From: Girardinichthys multiradiatus
Lineage: Eukaryota; Chordata; Actinopteri; Cyprinodontiformes; Goodeidae
DNA: 64,000 nt
Direction: 5' to 3'
NCBI RefSeq assembly: GCF_021462225.1
Contig: NC_061818.1
Location: 18,311,462 to 18,375,461, forward strand
A model generated the notes under the pieces. It ran no database searches and was not told the DNA's origin. It saw only the letters and a program-made list of their open reading frames with translations. Shown here piece by piece: positions 22,963 through 45,340 of the stretch (position 1 is the first letter of the stretch; every line of letters begins with the position of its first letter). The position numbers were made by a program, and so were the translations under genes.

Positions 22963-23762
22963 TATATATAGTGGTTGTTGCTGAAAACCTCTGTTTGTCT
23001 CATCTGCCCAAAGCATTTCTGGTTAGTTTAGTAGATAGCTTCTAATGGTTATTTTGGAGACCAGGTGACACCAGTTATCTATCTGTGGGACTTGGTGACT
23101 TTTTAACTTCCGTTACTGTGTGTTAGGTGGCAAGATTTTGCCACAGTTTTAGTTGTCTTAGGTGAGTTGCCATTCTCTTGTAGCCATTACCTTAAAGTAT
23201 TTACAAAGACCAGCATTACTCAAATGATCTTCACTTTAGGTTCTAATACTAGGTGAAGATGAAGAACTGGTCTTTGAAATGAAGTATTTATTGTGTGGAT
23301 ATAATGTGGTTAACAGACTGAGATTAGATTATGTTTATGTTAGATTTATTATTTGCGCTAATAAAATCCTATGAGCCGTTTTCACAGTGTCTTGAGTATC
23401 ACATTCCTCACTTGTTTTCCTTTCTTTGAGCCTTTTGTCTTTTAACACAGCCTTGTTACATTGCTCCTCTTCCACACATTACCCTCTGAAATGTTTCTCA
23501 CACCACACAGACATCACAAGAAGAGTTTTTGTCACTGCTGTGAGTGCATCTATCCAAGTTATCCCACTGTGTGGCCTCGATCCTGCTCATAGCTGTGGAT
23601 AAAGTTGCAGAATCCCATGAATCAAAGTGTTACCCACCAAGCAGCTCTGCAGTTACCATGTGAATAATGTCATAGCCAGCATTGCGGCTCATTGGATTTA
23701 TTGAGGTCAACTGTAGAGACAGCCTTGTAGCAAATTAAAGACCTGACCTAGTGGTAGCTTAA

Positions 23763-34500
<10,738 letters not shown>

Positions 34501-36559
34501 ACGCTCAGCCCCAGGAAAGGTTTAGGTCTGGTGACGCACGTACCAGTTTTCCCCCAGTTGTGCTTGCCTCCTCACTCTTTGGCCCACGCTGATCTCTCTT
34601 ACATCTCAACTATCTGTACAACACTGCTTGGGGCGACAGCTGTCACTCCGTTCTAACCAGGACATGAAACTTAAAAAATGTTTTGCTTTATGAGTGTAAA
34701 ACAGAGTTAGTGGTGTAAAAGGAGAATGCATGAGGGTTTGGCCTCTGCCTCCCCTGGTCTCGTATGGTGTGTAAATGCAGCCACTGTTGTATATTAAATA
34801 CATTCCCTGAGGTGCAGGTAGGGGGAGCTACCAGTCCAGCCAGAGGAAGAAGGGAGGGATGTTTTGACAGGCTGGGAGCAGACGGGGCAAAAAATGAATG
34901 TAAGTGTTGCTGGCATTTTTCTCTATGCAAGCCTGACAACTTGTGTTCCAGCCTTGGGAAAGGAACTAGATTTAATCATATTAAAACACATTAACACTAC
35001 TTAGTCCTCCTTGCATCTTCCTCTCAGCCCACCTCACCTCACAGAGTGTTTCACTGTGGGTTTATTGTATAAATAAGCTCATCTTTCTTTATTTTTACAA
35101 AAAAGTGCTTGCATGTTTCTGTCTGTGAACTGAAAAGTAAAAGGGGGAAGCTTTTTACTAAGATGATTGTAAAGATGACTGAGAGGAAACAGGTGAATAA
35201 AGATGGTTCTATTTTCAGAAGAAAAACTATATTTATACAGGCGCACATTCCTGAATTGGTATGAGCGATGAGAGCGAGAGGGATTGTTTTAAAATCTCCA
35301 CGAAAGTAAGCTTTTGTTGAAAGAGTAATTGTCAAATGAGGAAAGTGTTATTTTTGCAGGAGTATAACAAAGGAGTCTTATGATAGGAATTTGTGTCATT
35401 TATTTTTAGCTTTATTTTCAAATGAAAGAGATGGAATGAGCAGTTGGACTGCTAAATTTGACACATTTCATCTTCTGTTCACCAGCCTAAAAGGAAAAAA
35501 ATGAACATTTTAGTTGGATTTCACTGTCTGTTAAAACCCTTTCTTAGGTTGTGGATCTGCAACTTTCATAAAACGTTTACTCGCAATTCTGAAGATTACT
35601 TGCAGAAATTTAAAGGTTGTATTGATCTGAAAAAAAAAACGTTGTTAGCGTTGTTTGTGTACAGAAATTCCAAAAAGTCGTAGTTATTTTCAGACAAAAG
35701 AATGTGCCTTTTTAACTGAAAGCAGTAAGAAAACAGTGAGCTATTGCTTGAAGTAAACCGATTTTAATGGTACTATCTGTGTGTGCCACATAGTTCTTTG
35801 GTGTGGATTGTGCAGACACATGTCAGTATCTCATCTGTTGCACCTCTGCAATGTGGGAACTCGGAAAGTCTTTTGTTTTAAGGTTTTAAATGATTTTGCA
35901 CCTTCCATGAGATGGGGAAAGAGTTATAGTGGTGGTTTTTGCACCTTTATGAGAAGAACCAATGGTTCATGCACCTTTTTGAAATGTGTAGCAATCAAAC
36001 CCCTGTAGGTGGAAAATGTCATTTTATTTCCCCCCTCCCCATTGCCTGCAGATGACCAAGGAGACTGTTGAGTTAAATCCCAAGTGTTCTTCCTTTCTGC
36101 CACCTCATTTGTCTGATTAGAAAAATGTCGACAACCAATCTTTTTCTTTTATGTTTCAAATGTGAAAGTCTGTGTTCGACTGAAGCCTTTTGATTGCATG
36201 TTGACCTGTCAAACATTGGTCAGTACAGGGGACTCACTTTTTCTGTTGCAGGTGATCTGACTTAGAATGTGCCGTTAACCTTTTCTCTTATTTTGAAGGT
36301 GAGTAAAGGGGAGTCCATGTTTTCTTTTCAATGCAGGTGAATTTGAAAGTGCTATTTTCTAGCAAAACACACTGCTGGGACTGTCAAAGATGTATAACAA
36401 CTCAAACAATTTTTGTTATTGTTTAAAACAGAAGACTTAACTTACATAGCCTGACTGGGGTCAGTGTAGAAAATTACATTGCAGTATTCTGTAAGGGTGA
36501 CAACTTCAAAAACCTCACTTTTTGCATTCGACTGGAAGTGCCACATGGGCACACCTCCC

Positions 36560-36595
36560 CCGTGTACCTCTCCACCACCTTGGAGAGGTACACGG
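36560..36595 (+). other. Perfect 15-bp hairpin in the nacc1 3'UTR
   Basis: CCGTGTACCTCTCCA (36560-36574), a 6-base loop ccacct, then TGGAGAGGTACACGG (36581-36595). All 15 pairs match. It could act as an RNA structure in the transcript. A function is not known. Confidence 0.7.
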
Positions 36596-37580
36596 AGACT
36601 TGGAGACTGTTGTGAGCATCCTGTCCTTCATGCTTCAGACTGGTGTCACTTTTCACTTCCACCAACTTAATCATGCGTTTCTAAGAAAGGGCAAAGCAGA
36701 AGTTTAATCTGTGTGCAGGCGAAATTAGAAGTTGCATCTCATTTGTTTATTTTAGTTAAATCCAGCACAAAGAAGCCTTTACAGTTAGTTTGTGGCCAGG
36801 TTCTTGCTGTAATCATGCAACATAGTGACCTACTGAGCCACTTTTTTAATCTGTTCTGAGTCATAGCAGGTTGACTTCTCGCCAGTGAGTCACCCCTGTT
36901 AGTACAACACATGGGCCCAACCCAGTCAGTCCCAAATACACAAAATCCCCACACACATGTCAGTGCATCCTAATGGGTCTATCTAGATTAGACTACTGAT
37001 AAATATGGGTTTAGGGTCTCAGTTTAAAAAAACACGTAGAATGAAGTATGATTACATGTCAGCTTTTTAAAAGTCTCTTGCTCACACCCTACTTGCAGTG
37101 TGTTATCTGAAGACTTGCTCATTTGAGAATGAAAGCTTTTTTTTTTTTTTTTTGGGAGGGGGGCTTCTTGCATAGTCAGAGCAAACTGTAATTTGTGTAG
37201 CTTTTTCACATCCCAGTACATCTAGACCTACACACTTGAATGAATAAGATGTGGCACAGCATGAGGAGTCTTTTTGTCTCCAAGCAGTACATATATAAAT
37301 ACGATTCTATACATGTATAGGTACATACTGTATATTATATATAGATGCACACATAGAGATACGATTGTTTGTTGTGCACTCGCAGCATGAGGTATATATT
37401 TACCCAGAAACTAGGCGTGCCCTCACAGCACCTGCTCTTTGCCCTCTGTAACCCTGTAGCACCAGTGGACCTCCTGTACTGCTCATCCTCCTTCCTGTGT
37501 TCAAAGTGCCAATAACTTTGTGAAAGCCCTGTAACTGTGACCCAACATTATCGAAGATAATTGCACATTAACAACTGTAA

Positions 37581-37586
37581 AATAAA
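37581..37586 (+). promoter_or_regulatory. nacc1: Poly(A) signal of nacc1
   Basis: First AATAAA of a cluster (others at 37609-37614 and just after), in an A-rich context, 3.1 kb after the stop. Confidence 0.55.
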
Positions 37587-37699
37587 GAAATGCAAATTAT
37601 AGAAATGGAATAAAAATAAAAAAAAACTTGTCATGAATTAAAAAACAAACATCCTAATAAAAGATTTGTAACAATTTATCTGTTTTGTTTCTTCCTTCT

Positions 37700-40623
37700 A
37701 CATCTTTATCTAATGCACAAACACAAAGAGATGCAGCTTTACGACGCGCTTCACTGCTCTTTCCTGGAAGCTGTCATGCGTGACCAGATTCTCATGCTAT
37801 ATAAAAAAAGTTCATCACAGGTGTTGCTTCCTTTATTTGGTTTAGAGTTTTGTTTTTCCACTTGATAAACTCCACTTTGCAAGCCTGAAAAAAACACTAT
37901 CAGATTGTAGATAACATATTTTTATGTGTTTACACTGAAATAAATTCACTTATTCAATTGTTTTTTTTTTTCCTATTTCTATTACGAGTCTTCACAGATC
38001 ATTTAGGCACACAAAGCATTCTTAGTTTTGCTGCATATCTTGTCATCCTTGGTGAAGATTTGTAGCAAGCCTTAAAAGAAATTCATCAGACACTTATTTC
38101 TTGCATAATCTCATATTGAAAAATATGAATAAAAGCAACCTTTATTTTAGTGCATTTATTCAAGGATGCAAATTTCTGTGTTAGGAAGGAATTTTTGTTT
38201 TATAAAATTACTGGTGCAACAGCTAGTGACATGCCCATCCAATCCTGTCACCAGATCTGACTAAAGTATTCTTAGTTTTTATTCTTCATGTTGATCATTT
38301 TGTTGCATGACTTATTACAAGTTCCTCATGAAAGATGGCAATTTTCCCAAGCTACTCTTAAAAATGGGAAAGACCATACAACAGGTAATTCAAGTAATGC
38401 ACATTTATGCCAATTTTCATCTGTCAGGAAATGACTACTAGAAAATGGATAGCCATGGATCTAAGGAAGCTATGTTGGACCAACTGTAAACCTACTGAAT
38501 CAGGATATAATTAAAGTTTTTGTTATTTTATGAGGAGTAGAATAATGATGGGGTAAGGGTAGGATGTACAAAATCAATTCAAGTCACAGCAATGTCTAAG
38601 AGTGACTGTGTGTCCTGAAGCACTGATCAGCCCACTCACTTCGTTCTAAGGGTGGGTGCATCTCAACAAATTTGAATATTATTCAAAAGTTCCAGTATTT
38701 CAATTTAAAAAGTGATATTCATATTGATTCAGTACTCACAAAGGGATTTGTTTCAAGCATTTTGCTTAAAATTGATTATTATAGTTGAGCTACATTTGGA
38801 CTGTGATTGGAGAAGGGCTCCAAGAGCCATTACACAGATGTATCCAGGACATGGGCTAAAACTGTTACATTCCCTGTTTTAAGCCTCTCCTGAACCAGAG
38901 ACGGTATCAGAAGTGGATTGTTAGGTCAGTGGTCCAAAGTACTCTTTTAAGATGAAAGTGAGAATTTGAAAAGAAACAAATTAAGCAACAATAACCCATG
39001 ATGTGATTAAATTGCCTGTACACAACAACTTGGAGCATACAGACATGAGCACTGCATCATAATCAAGGATTACAGTAAAACCACAAGGGTACTAAATGTG
39101 ATCAGAATTATTTACACAATTCCTATAATAATAAAAGTAAAAAATCAAGAAACACTTTTACTTTGGAAATTACATTAAAGACTGAGAAGTAAATAAAATT
39201 ACTGATATTACAAGGTAGAAACATTTGCTGGAGTTACTGTCCCAAACTGGCACTGATGGCTCATATGTTGCTGAATGGATTTTAACTCAATTAAACTGTA
39301 TAGTATTAATATTACACTACCTACATGAATGTATGCCTAAAGTAAACTTATGTTTTTATTTTATTTTTAGTTAATATCCTCCAGGCTCCCTCTCAAAGTG
39401 AGACACCAATCATGGTCAATGCAAGACGTGTACTTTGTTACTGCACCACCTAGTGTTCAAATTATTTGGACAACATGCAGCAGGAAACCATGTTCCACAG
39501 ACTGTATGAACAACTTCAGCAGGGCTGGCCCAAAGTTCTATGGAGCCTTAAGCAGAGTTTTATTTGGGGCTCATTCTCATTAAACAAATGTAAAACATTT
39601 AGATCTATAGTCTTCATTAAAAGGCAAACATTTATGGGAGGGCCAGATGGTTCTTTTAGCAAGGCCAATTAAGTCACAGGAGAGTCATTAAAACTGTGCT
39701 TTGTGGTGGATTTGGGCACAGAAATCCATCAGATCATCAGTCATCTGCAGCGTCCAAAGAAACATTCAAACAGCTCTACCTCTATCAGGGAGCCCAGAGA
39801 GGAAACAGACATTTTCACAGCGATATGAGTAAAGCTGGAAATGTTCTACAAATCCTTGCAAATCCCCACAAACGTTAATGGAAGAATAATATTTTTCTTT
39901 GTCCTTTAAGCAGAGCCCAAGCAGAAGAAACTCACCAAGGTCCTAAACCTATAGCCCCCCCACCTCATCTCTTTCAACCAGATGTGTTTCTTTAATCAAC
40001 ATGATCCAACAACTTTGAAACCTTTCTTATTTTCAATCCACAGGTTTGAATTTACATTGTTGGACAATTTATTCATAAGAACATGCTCTTACATTCAATT
40101 GAAAATGTTTTTAAAAAACTCTACAACATTACAATACTTTAAACACTTGGTTTTGTGTTTTTTTTTTTTTGATAACTCTGGATTAGATCTAAATCCCCAC
40201 TTCATTTAAACTATTATCTTAAAGGACAGTATAATTGTATTGTTAAAATAACTGGTTGTGTGTGGAACCTTAGGTGGGGTACTCAAGCTGTGTAACACAA
40301 AAAGTCGTAAAAGTTTTGTTTACGAAGTTTTCTCTTCAATACAACAGAGGCTATTGGTTTCAGCACGTTAGTGAACATCTGACATCAGTTAGTCCAAAAA
40401 AAGGAGGACATATAGGCTGGTTAACATCTATTCTCAACCACTTTTTCATAATCAAGTGATTGTTATTCAAAAGGAATATTTTTGATCCAATCATTTATGG
40501 TTATGGTTATTATTTTCGTTATAATGTTTATTGCTCACTTTCAGTCATATTAGCACTAACTTATTGCTGTTTTAATATGCTCCTTTAGCCTCTAGTAGTG
40601 GGCGTTTTACACTTGATTAGTCA
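37700..40623. other. Intergenic DNA downstream of nacc1
   Basis: It holds a decayed long-TIR Tc1-type copy at about 38650-38990 (gcatctcaacaaatttgaat; gtcagtggtccaaagtactc). Nothing else was recognised, including the moderately GC-rich stretch at 39700-39960. Confidence 0.45.
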
Positions 40624-40625
40624 TA

Positions 40626-42235
40626 CAGGTCCTTCTCAAAATATTAGCATATTGTGATAAAGTTAATTATTTTCCATAATGTAATAATAAAAATTTAACA
40701 TTCATATATTTTAGATTCATTGCACACTAACTGAAATATTTCAGGTCTTTTATTGTCTTAATACGGATGATTTTGGCATACAGCTCATGAAAACCCAAAA
40801 TTCCTATCTCACAAAATTAGCATATCATTAAAAGGGTCTCTAAACGAGCTATGAACCTAATCATCTGAATCAACGAGTTAACTTTAAACACCTGCAAAAG
40901 ATTCCTGGGGCCTTTAAAACTCCCAGCCTGGTTCATCACTCAAAACCCCAATCATGGGTAAGACTGCCGACCTGACTGCTGTCTGGAAGGCCACTATTGA
41001 CACCCTCAAGCAAGAGGGTAAGACACAGAAAGACATTTCTGAACGAATAGGCTGTTCCCAGAGTGCTGTATCAAGGCACCTCAGTGGGAAGTCTGTGGGA
41101 AGGAAAAGGTGTGACAGAAAACGCTGCACAACGATAAGAGGTGACCGGACCCTGAGGAAGATTGTGGAGAAGGGCCGATTCCAGACCTTGGGGGACCTGC
41201 AGAAGCAGTGGACTGAGTCTGGAGTAGAAACATCCAGAGCCACCGTGCACAGGCGTGTGCAGGAAATGGGCTACAGGTGCCGCATTCCCCAGGTCAAGCC
41301 ACTTTTGAACCAGAAACAGTGGCAGAAGTGCCTGACCTGGGCTACAGAGAAGCAGCACTGGACTGTTGCTCAGTGGTCCAAAGTACTTTTTTCGGATGAA
41401 AGCAAATTCTGCATGTCATTCGGAAATCAAGGTGCCAGAGTCTGGAGGAAGACTGGGGAGAAGGAAATGCCAAAATGCCAGAAGTCCAGTGTCAAGTACC
41501 CACAGTCAGTGATGGTCTGGGGTGCCGTGTCAGCTGCTGGTGTTGGTCCACTGTGTTTTATCAAGGGCAGGGTCAATGCAGCTAGCTATCAGGAGATTTT
41601 GGAGCACTTCATGCTTCCATCTGCTGAAAAGCTTTATGGAGATGAAGATTTCATTTTTCAGCAAGACCTGGCACCTGCTCACAGTGCCAAAACCACTGGT
41701 AAATGGTTTACTGACCATGGTATCACTGTGCTCAATTGGCCTGCCAACTCTCCTGACCTGAACCCCATAGAGAATCTGTGGGATATTGTGAAGAGAACGT
41801 TGAGAGACTCAAGACCCAACACTCTGGATGAGCTAAAGGCCGCTATCGAAGCATCCTGGGCCTCCATAAGACCTCAGCAGTGCCACAGGCTGATTGCCTC
41901 CATGCCACGCCGCATTGAAGCAGTCATTTCTGCAAAAGGATTCCCGACCAAGTATTGAGTGCATAACTGTACATGATTATTTGAAGGTTGACGTTTTTTG
42001 TATTAAAAACACTTTTCTTTTATTGGTCGGATGAAATATGCTAATTTTGTGAGATAGGAATTTTGGGTTTTCATGAGCTGTATGCCAAAATCATCCGTAT
42101 TAAGACAATAAAAGACCTGAAATATTTCAGTTAGTGTGCAATGAATCTAAAATATATGAATGTTCAATTTTCATCATTACATTATAGAAAATAATGAACT
42201 TTATCACAATATGTTAATATTTTGAGAAGGACCTG
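40626..42235 (+). mobile_element. Long-TIR DD34E Tc1 element, copy C, complete
   Basis: TA flanks at 40624-40625 and 42236-42237. Inverted repeats of about 200 bp (40626-40825 and 42036-42235) begin caggtccttctcaaaatatt and hold inner ctcacaaaattagcatat motifs. A single uninterrupted transposase frame lies between them. Of the three copies this is the only one without visible coding damage. Confidence 0.93.
40954..41958 (+). CDS. Tc1-family DD34E transposase, 334 residues, apparently intact
   Basis: The protein would bind the element ends through paired helix-turn-helix motifs (TAVWKATIDTLKQEGKTQKD, GCSQSAVSRHLSGKSVG; then TVHRRVQEMGYRCRIPQ) and catalyse cut-and-paste transposition at TA. 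The catalytic part has Asp in LFSDESKF, Asp in FQQDLAPAHS and Glu in SPDLNPIENLW, with exactly 34 residues between the last two. The C-terminus is SAKGFPTKY. Length is normal for Tc1 transposases. Differences from copies A and B include Trp for Gln in AVWKAT and KQWQKC for KQQQKH, which could matter. Whether it is expressed or active cannot be judged. Confidence 0.9.
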   Translation: MGKTADLTAVWKATIDTLKQEGKTQKDISERIGCSQSAVSRHLSGKSVGRKRCDRKRCTTIRGDRTLRKIVEKGRFQTLGDLQKQWTESGVETSRATVHRRVQEMGYRCRIPQVKPLLNQKQWQKCLTWATEKQHWTVAQWSKVLFSDESKFCMSFGNQGARVWRKTGEKEMPKCQKSSVKYPQSVMVWGAVSAAGVGPLCFIKGRVNAASYQEILEHFMLPSAEKLYGDEDFIFQQDLAPAHSAKTTGKWFTDHGITVLNWPANSPDLNPIENLWDIVKRTLRDSRPNTLDELKAAIEASWASIRPQQCHRLIASMPRRIEAVISAKGFPTKY

Positions 42236-42237
42236 TA

Positions 42238-42931
42238 TATTAATAAGGAAAGCTCAGTCTGTATTTAAAGATGAAAGAATGGGGTAATGCTGACACCTGG
42301 TGGACAGATGTGACTACAGCAGGTTGTTGTGACAGCTGCTGTGTGTTTTGTGTGCAGATTTACAGTTAACAGATATCCTAGCTCCCTGCAAGCTTTGTCC
42401 TTTGCTATTTTGCAACTCTGCAGGTAAAAATGATTTGATGAAAAAATTCTCAGAGTATTTGTTTGTATGTTTAAACTTTGATGTTGCTTTAATGTTGCAT
42501 GTCTGTGTTTTTGGCTCAGGTAAGGAGAAGTGTGATATTCTGTAACTGAACACTTGTAACTAAAAGTAAATGTACATGGTATGCTATGGATCAAAATAGT
42601 CCTTTTTTGCTCTCATGTTCTGTGTCAGCAGATCAGATGCAGAATTATGATGATCAGCCTTTTGCAATTTGATTTGATTTACCTTTTGTTTAAGGATAGG
42701 TTTTACTTTCATTTGACAAATCTATTAGTTTTAATGTTCCTCTGTAAAATGCTAGTTTCCTCACAACATATGTTATTTAGTTTGGTCCCTGCAGATAGAG
42801 AAAGCATTAAAACCAACAGAAAGGTTTTTGGCTGCAAAGAAGCCACCAAATGCCTTCATGCTCTTTGTGAAGGAGCACAGGGGAAGAGACACAAGTTACT
42901 AAAAATGTTTGGAATAGATGATTGCAGACTT
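42238..42931. other. Intergenic DNA, no gene recognised
   Basis: A 130-codon open frame at 42581-42973 has no family signature and runs into the LTR that follows. I do not call it a gene. Confidence 0.4.
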
Positions 42932-43479
42932 TGTCATGATTTGAGGGTGTTTGGGTTTTGGGGCCATTTCTGATTATGTTCTTTAAGTTGTGTTTTGGAT
43001 CTTGTTTCTGATCCTATTCCACTTGGTGCTTTAGTTCTTTCCTTAGGTTTAGTTTGTATTCTTGTATTATGTTTTGACTGCATTTAAGTTTATGTTCTGT
43101 TATAGCTATGTTTCTTAGGTTTGATGATATCCTTGTATTCATCTTTTAGTTCCAGCAATGTTTTGTGTTCACTCCTGCAACAGCTTGTAATCAGCTTCAT
43201 CTGGTCCACCTGTTTCATGACAGTCAGTTCTCTGTTTTCACCTGTGTCTTGCCCAAATACTCTGCTGTTCTGTTTACTCTTTGTGGAAATATTCTCACTC
43301 AGTTCATGCCAAGCCTGTTCTGCCAAAACCGTCCATGTCCTCACCTGTTTACAAGACCTGTCCATGATTCATGCCGGCCTCTGCTACTACCTGTGAGTCT
43401 TGTAAATAAAGCCTTTACTCACCGCTACTGCTTGCTGCTGTCTGCATTCTGGGGTCCACTCTGACATTATATCGTGACA
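42932..43479 (+). mobile_element. Probable solo LTR (Ty3/gypsy-like), 548 bp
   Basis: It starts TGTCATGATTT and ends ATATCGTGACA, an inverted pair of the LTR type. An AATAAA lies at about 43404, 75 bases before the end, as in an R-U5 layout. The flanking five bases are gactt and gacct, a target duplication with one change. The internal wording (gcctttactcaccgctactg, ctgcattctggggtccactc) is like fish gypsy LTR ends I know. Confidence 0.55.
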
Positions 43480-45026
43480 GACCTTGCATCTTTAGGTCAT
43501 CATTTCTTTAATATGACAGTCTATAGGTAGACTTTTAAATTTTTCTACAACTGATAGTAATTCTATTTAAATAATGTGTTTGAATAATTCTCACATCACT
43601 AAGTGTCTTCCTAGGTCTTTTGGATTACTTAAAAACATAACAACACTTTCCTAGTTAATTATAGCAACCTCTTTTTTTAAATTATTATCTAAACACAAAC
43701 AGCTTTACGATAACATCAATAATAATAATAATAATAATGTCCAATAGGTGGCAGCATCTCTCTGGGAGTAAGTGCAAAAAACCCTGCATCTCAACAGAAT
43801 ATTTCATTTTGACCCGATCGGATCGGTTCCTGAGTAAAATGTGATTTTCACAGGGAGTCATTCTTGTTTCATGCCGCATTTCTTTTGCCTTGTTAATCCC
43901 CCTACCCAACAAACAGTGAGGTTTTAATCCAGAGTAAAGCCGTGAGGGACACATTCTAAGCAAATTGGAGATAAATGTAACTCAAAATCTAAAAGAAAAT
44001 GTGATGCCATGTTTCAACAATCATTCAAATTACCAAACAATTTTATTTGATTATAATCCAGTTTAACTGTCTTTTTGACCCCTTTAAAAGGTTCGTCTCT
44101 GAACACGTCTCTCTAAAATAGTTTTCTTCACTAATAGAATAGGTTTTGGTGCCTTCATTTAAAATGTATTTTAGTACAGAATGCATTATAAAAGAATGTG
44201 GGCTTGTTTTATAATTTGTGTTGCTGCATCTTTCATGGTTTCATTGTTAGAAATACATTTTGGCACATGATGTAACATTTGCTTTTCCATATGCCTGTAT
44301 TTGACATCATATCTTTTAAAACAATACGTTTGGAATAGAAAATAAGTTGATGAGAATGTAAGCATCCGAGTTTAGCACTTTAGGTCCGGCAGCATTGCTA
44401 TGTGATTTGACTCAGGTAAGATCCGTTTTCAGATTGCAGAGGTGACAGTGAAGCTTGTCTTGGTAGCTATCTGTGTGTAGGTGGCTGAATTTTTTTTTGT
44501 AAAATTATCTGTAGAGTAGTCAAATTTCTTCCTTTTTTCCGCTTCGCAAAATTATGCTTTCTGGTATGTCCCTGAGAAACCCGGACTTGTGCTGGACTTG
44601 TTACACTTGCACCTACAGTATAATCAGGCAAATTTTAACTTGTGAATTCAGCTGCTGTGTGTTCAATATGAGCCCAAAGTGAAACAAGATTGTTCCATTT
44701 CCATAATTAGCCAACAGATGAGGATAAATATATTTGACCACCAAAAACCATGCATGTTTGTTCCTCTAATTTGTCAACAAAGACCTTACAGAGGAAAATG
44801 CTTGTCTCATTAGACCATCAGAGAAGAAATGCCAGCTTCTGAAAACAATTAACAGCACTGCATAGAGCAGAACAGCTTTGATCTTAAAAAATAAGTAAAT
44901 GCATCATCTTAATAATAATTCTTCAGTGCATGAAATTCCAGTCTTTTCATACCTAACTGCAGTCCCAACAACATAAAAACGTCATTAAAAAGTAGTGTAA
45001 AACACAATTAACGCACTCACGGGTAC
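43480..45026. other. Intergenic DNA, no gene recognised
   Basis: It contains an (AAT)n run at about 43718-43739. Otherwise AT-rich with no signature seen. Confidence 0.4.
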
Positions 45027-45062
45027 ATACACACACACACACGCACACATACACACACACAC

Positions 45063-45093
<31 letters not shown>
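45027..45093 (+). repeat. (CA)n then (TA)n microsatellite
   Basis: A CA run (45027-45062) followed by a TA run (45066-45093) abuts the left end of a Tc1 element. TA runs offer many target sites. Confidence 0.85.
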
Positions 45094-45096
<3 letters not shown>

Positions 45097-45340
45097 TGCT
45101 CAAAAAAATAAAGGGAACACTCAAATAACACAACCTAGATCTGAATGAATGAAATATTCTCATTGAATACTTTGTTCTGTATAAAGCTGAATGTGTCAAC
45201 AACAAAATCATCAATGGAAATCAAATTTATTAACCAATGGAGGCCTGGATTTGGAGTCACACACAAAATGAAAGTGGAAAAACACACTACAGGCTGATCC
45301 AACTTTGATGTAATGTCCTTAAAACAGGTCAAAATGAGGC

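Larger units (their letters stand above)
21425..23230 (-). mobile_element. Older Tc1-like remnant hosting a DD36E insertion
   Basis: Left of the insertion there is cagtgccctttattagtatt, and to the right cctctgtttgtctcatctgc with further decayed Tc1 words. This suggests the DD36E copy at 21698-22962 landed inside an older element. The outer limits are approximate. Confidence 0.4.
34501..37605 (+). other. nacc1: nacc1 3' untranslated region
   Basis: About 3.1 kb between the stop and the first strong AATAAA cluster, without repeats of the Tc1 type, unlike the introns on both sides. It contains a perfect hairpin at 36560-36595 and a T-run at 37139-37153. Confidence 0.55.

Noticed and set aside
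42581..42973. 130-codon open frame
   Set aside because: Hydrophobic, low-information translation of AT-rich DNA that overlaps the start of a solo LTR; no family match or splice context.
43090..43464. Open frames on both strands near 43.1-43.5 kb
   Set aside because: They lie inside the TG...CA-ended LTR and have no protein signature.
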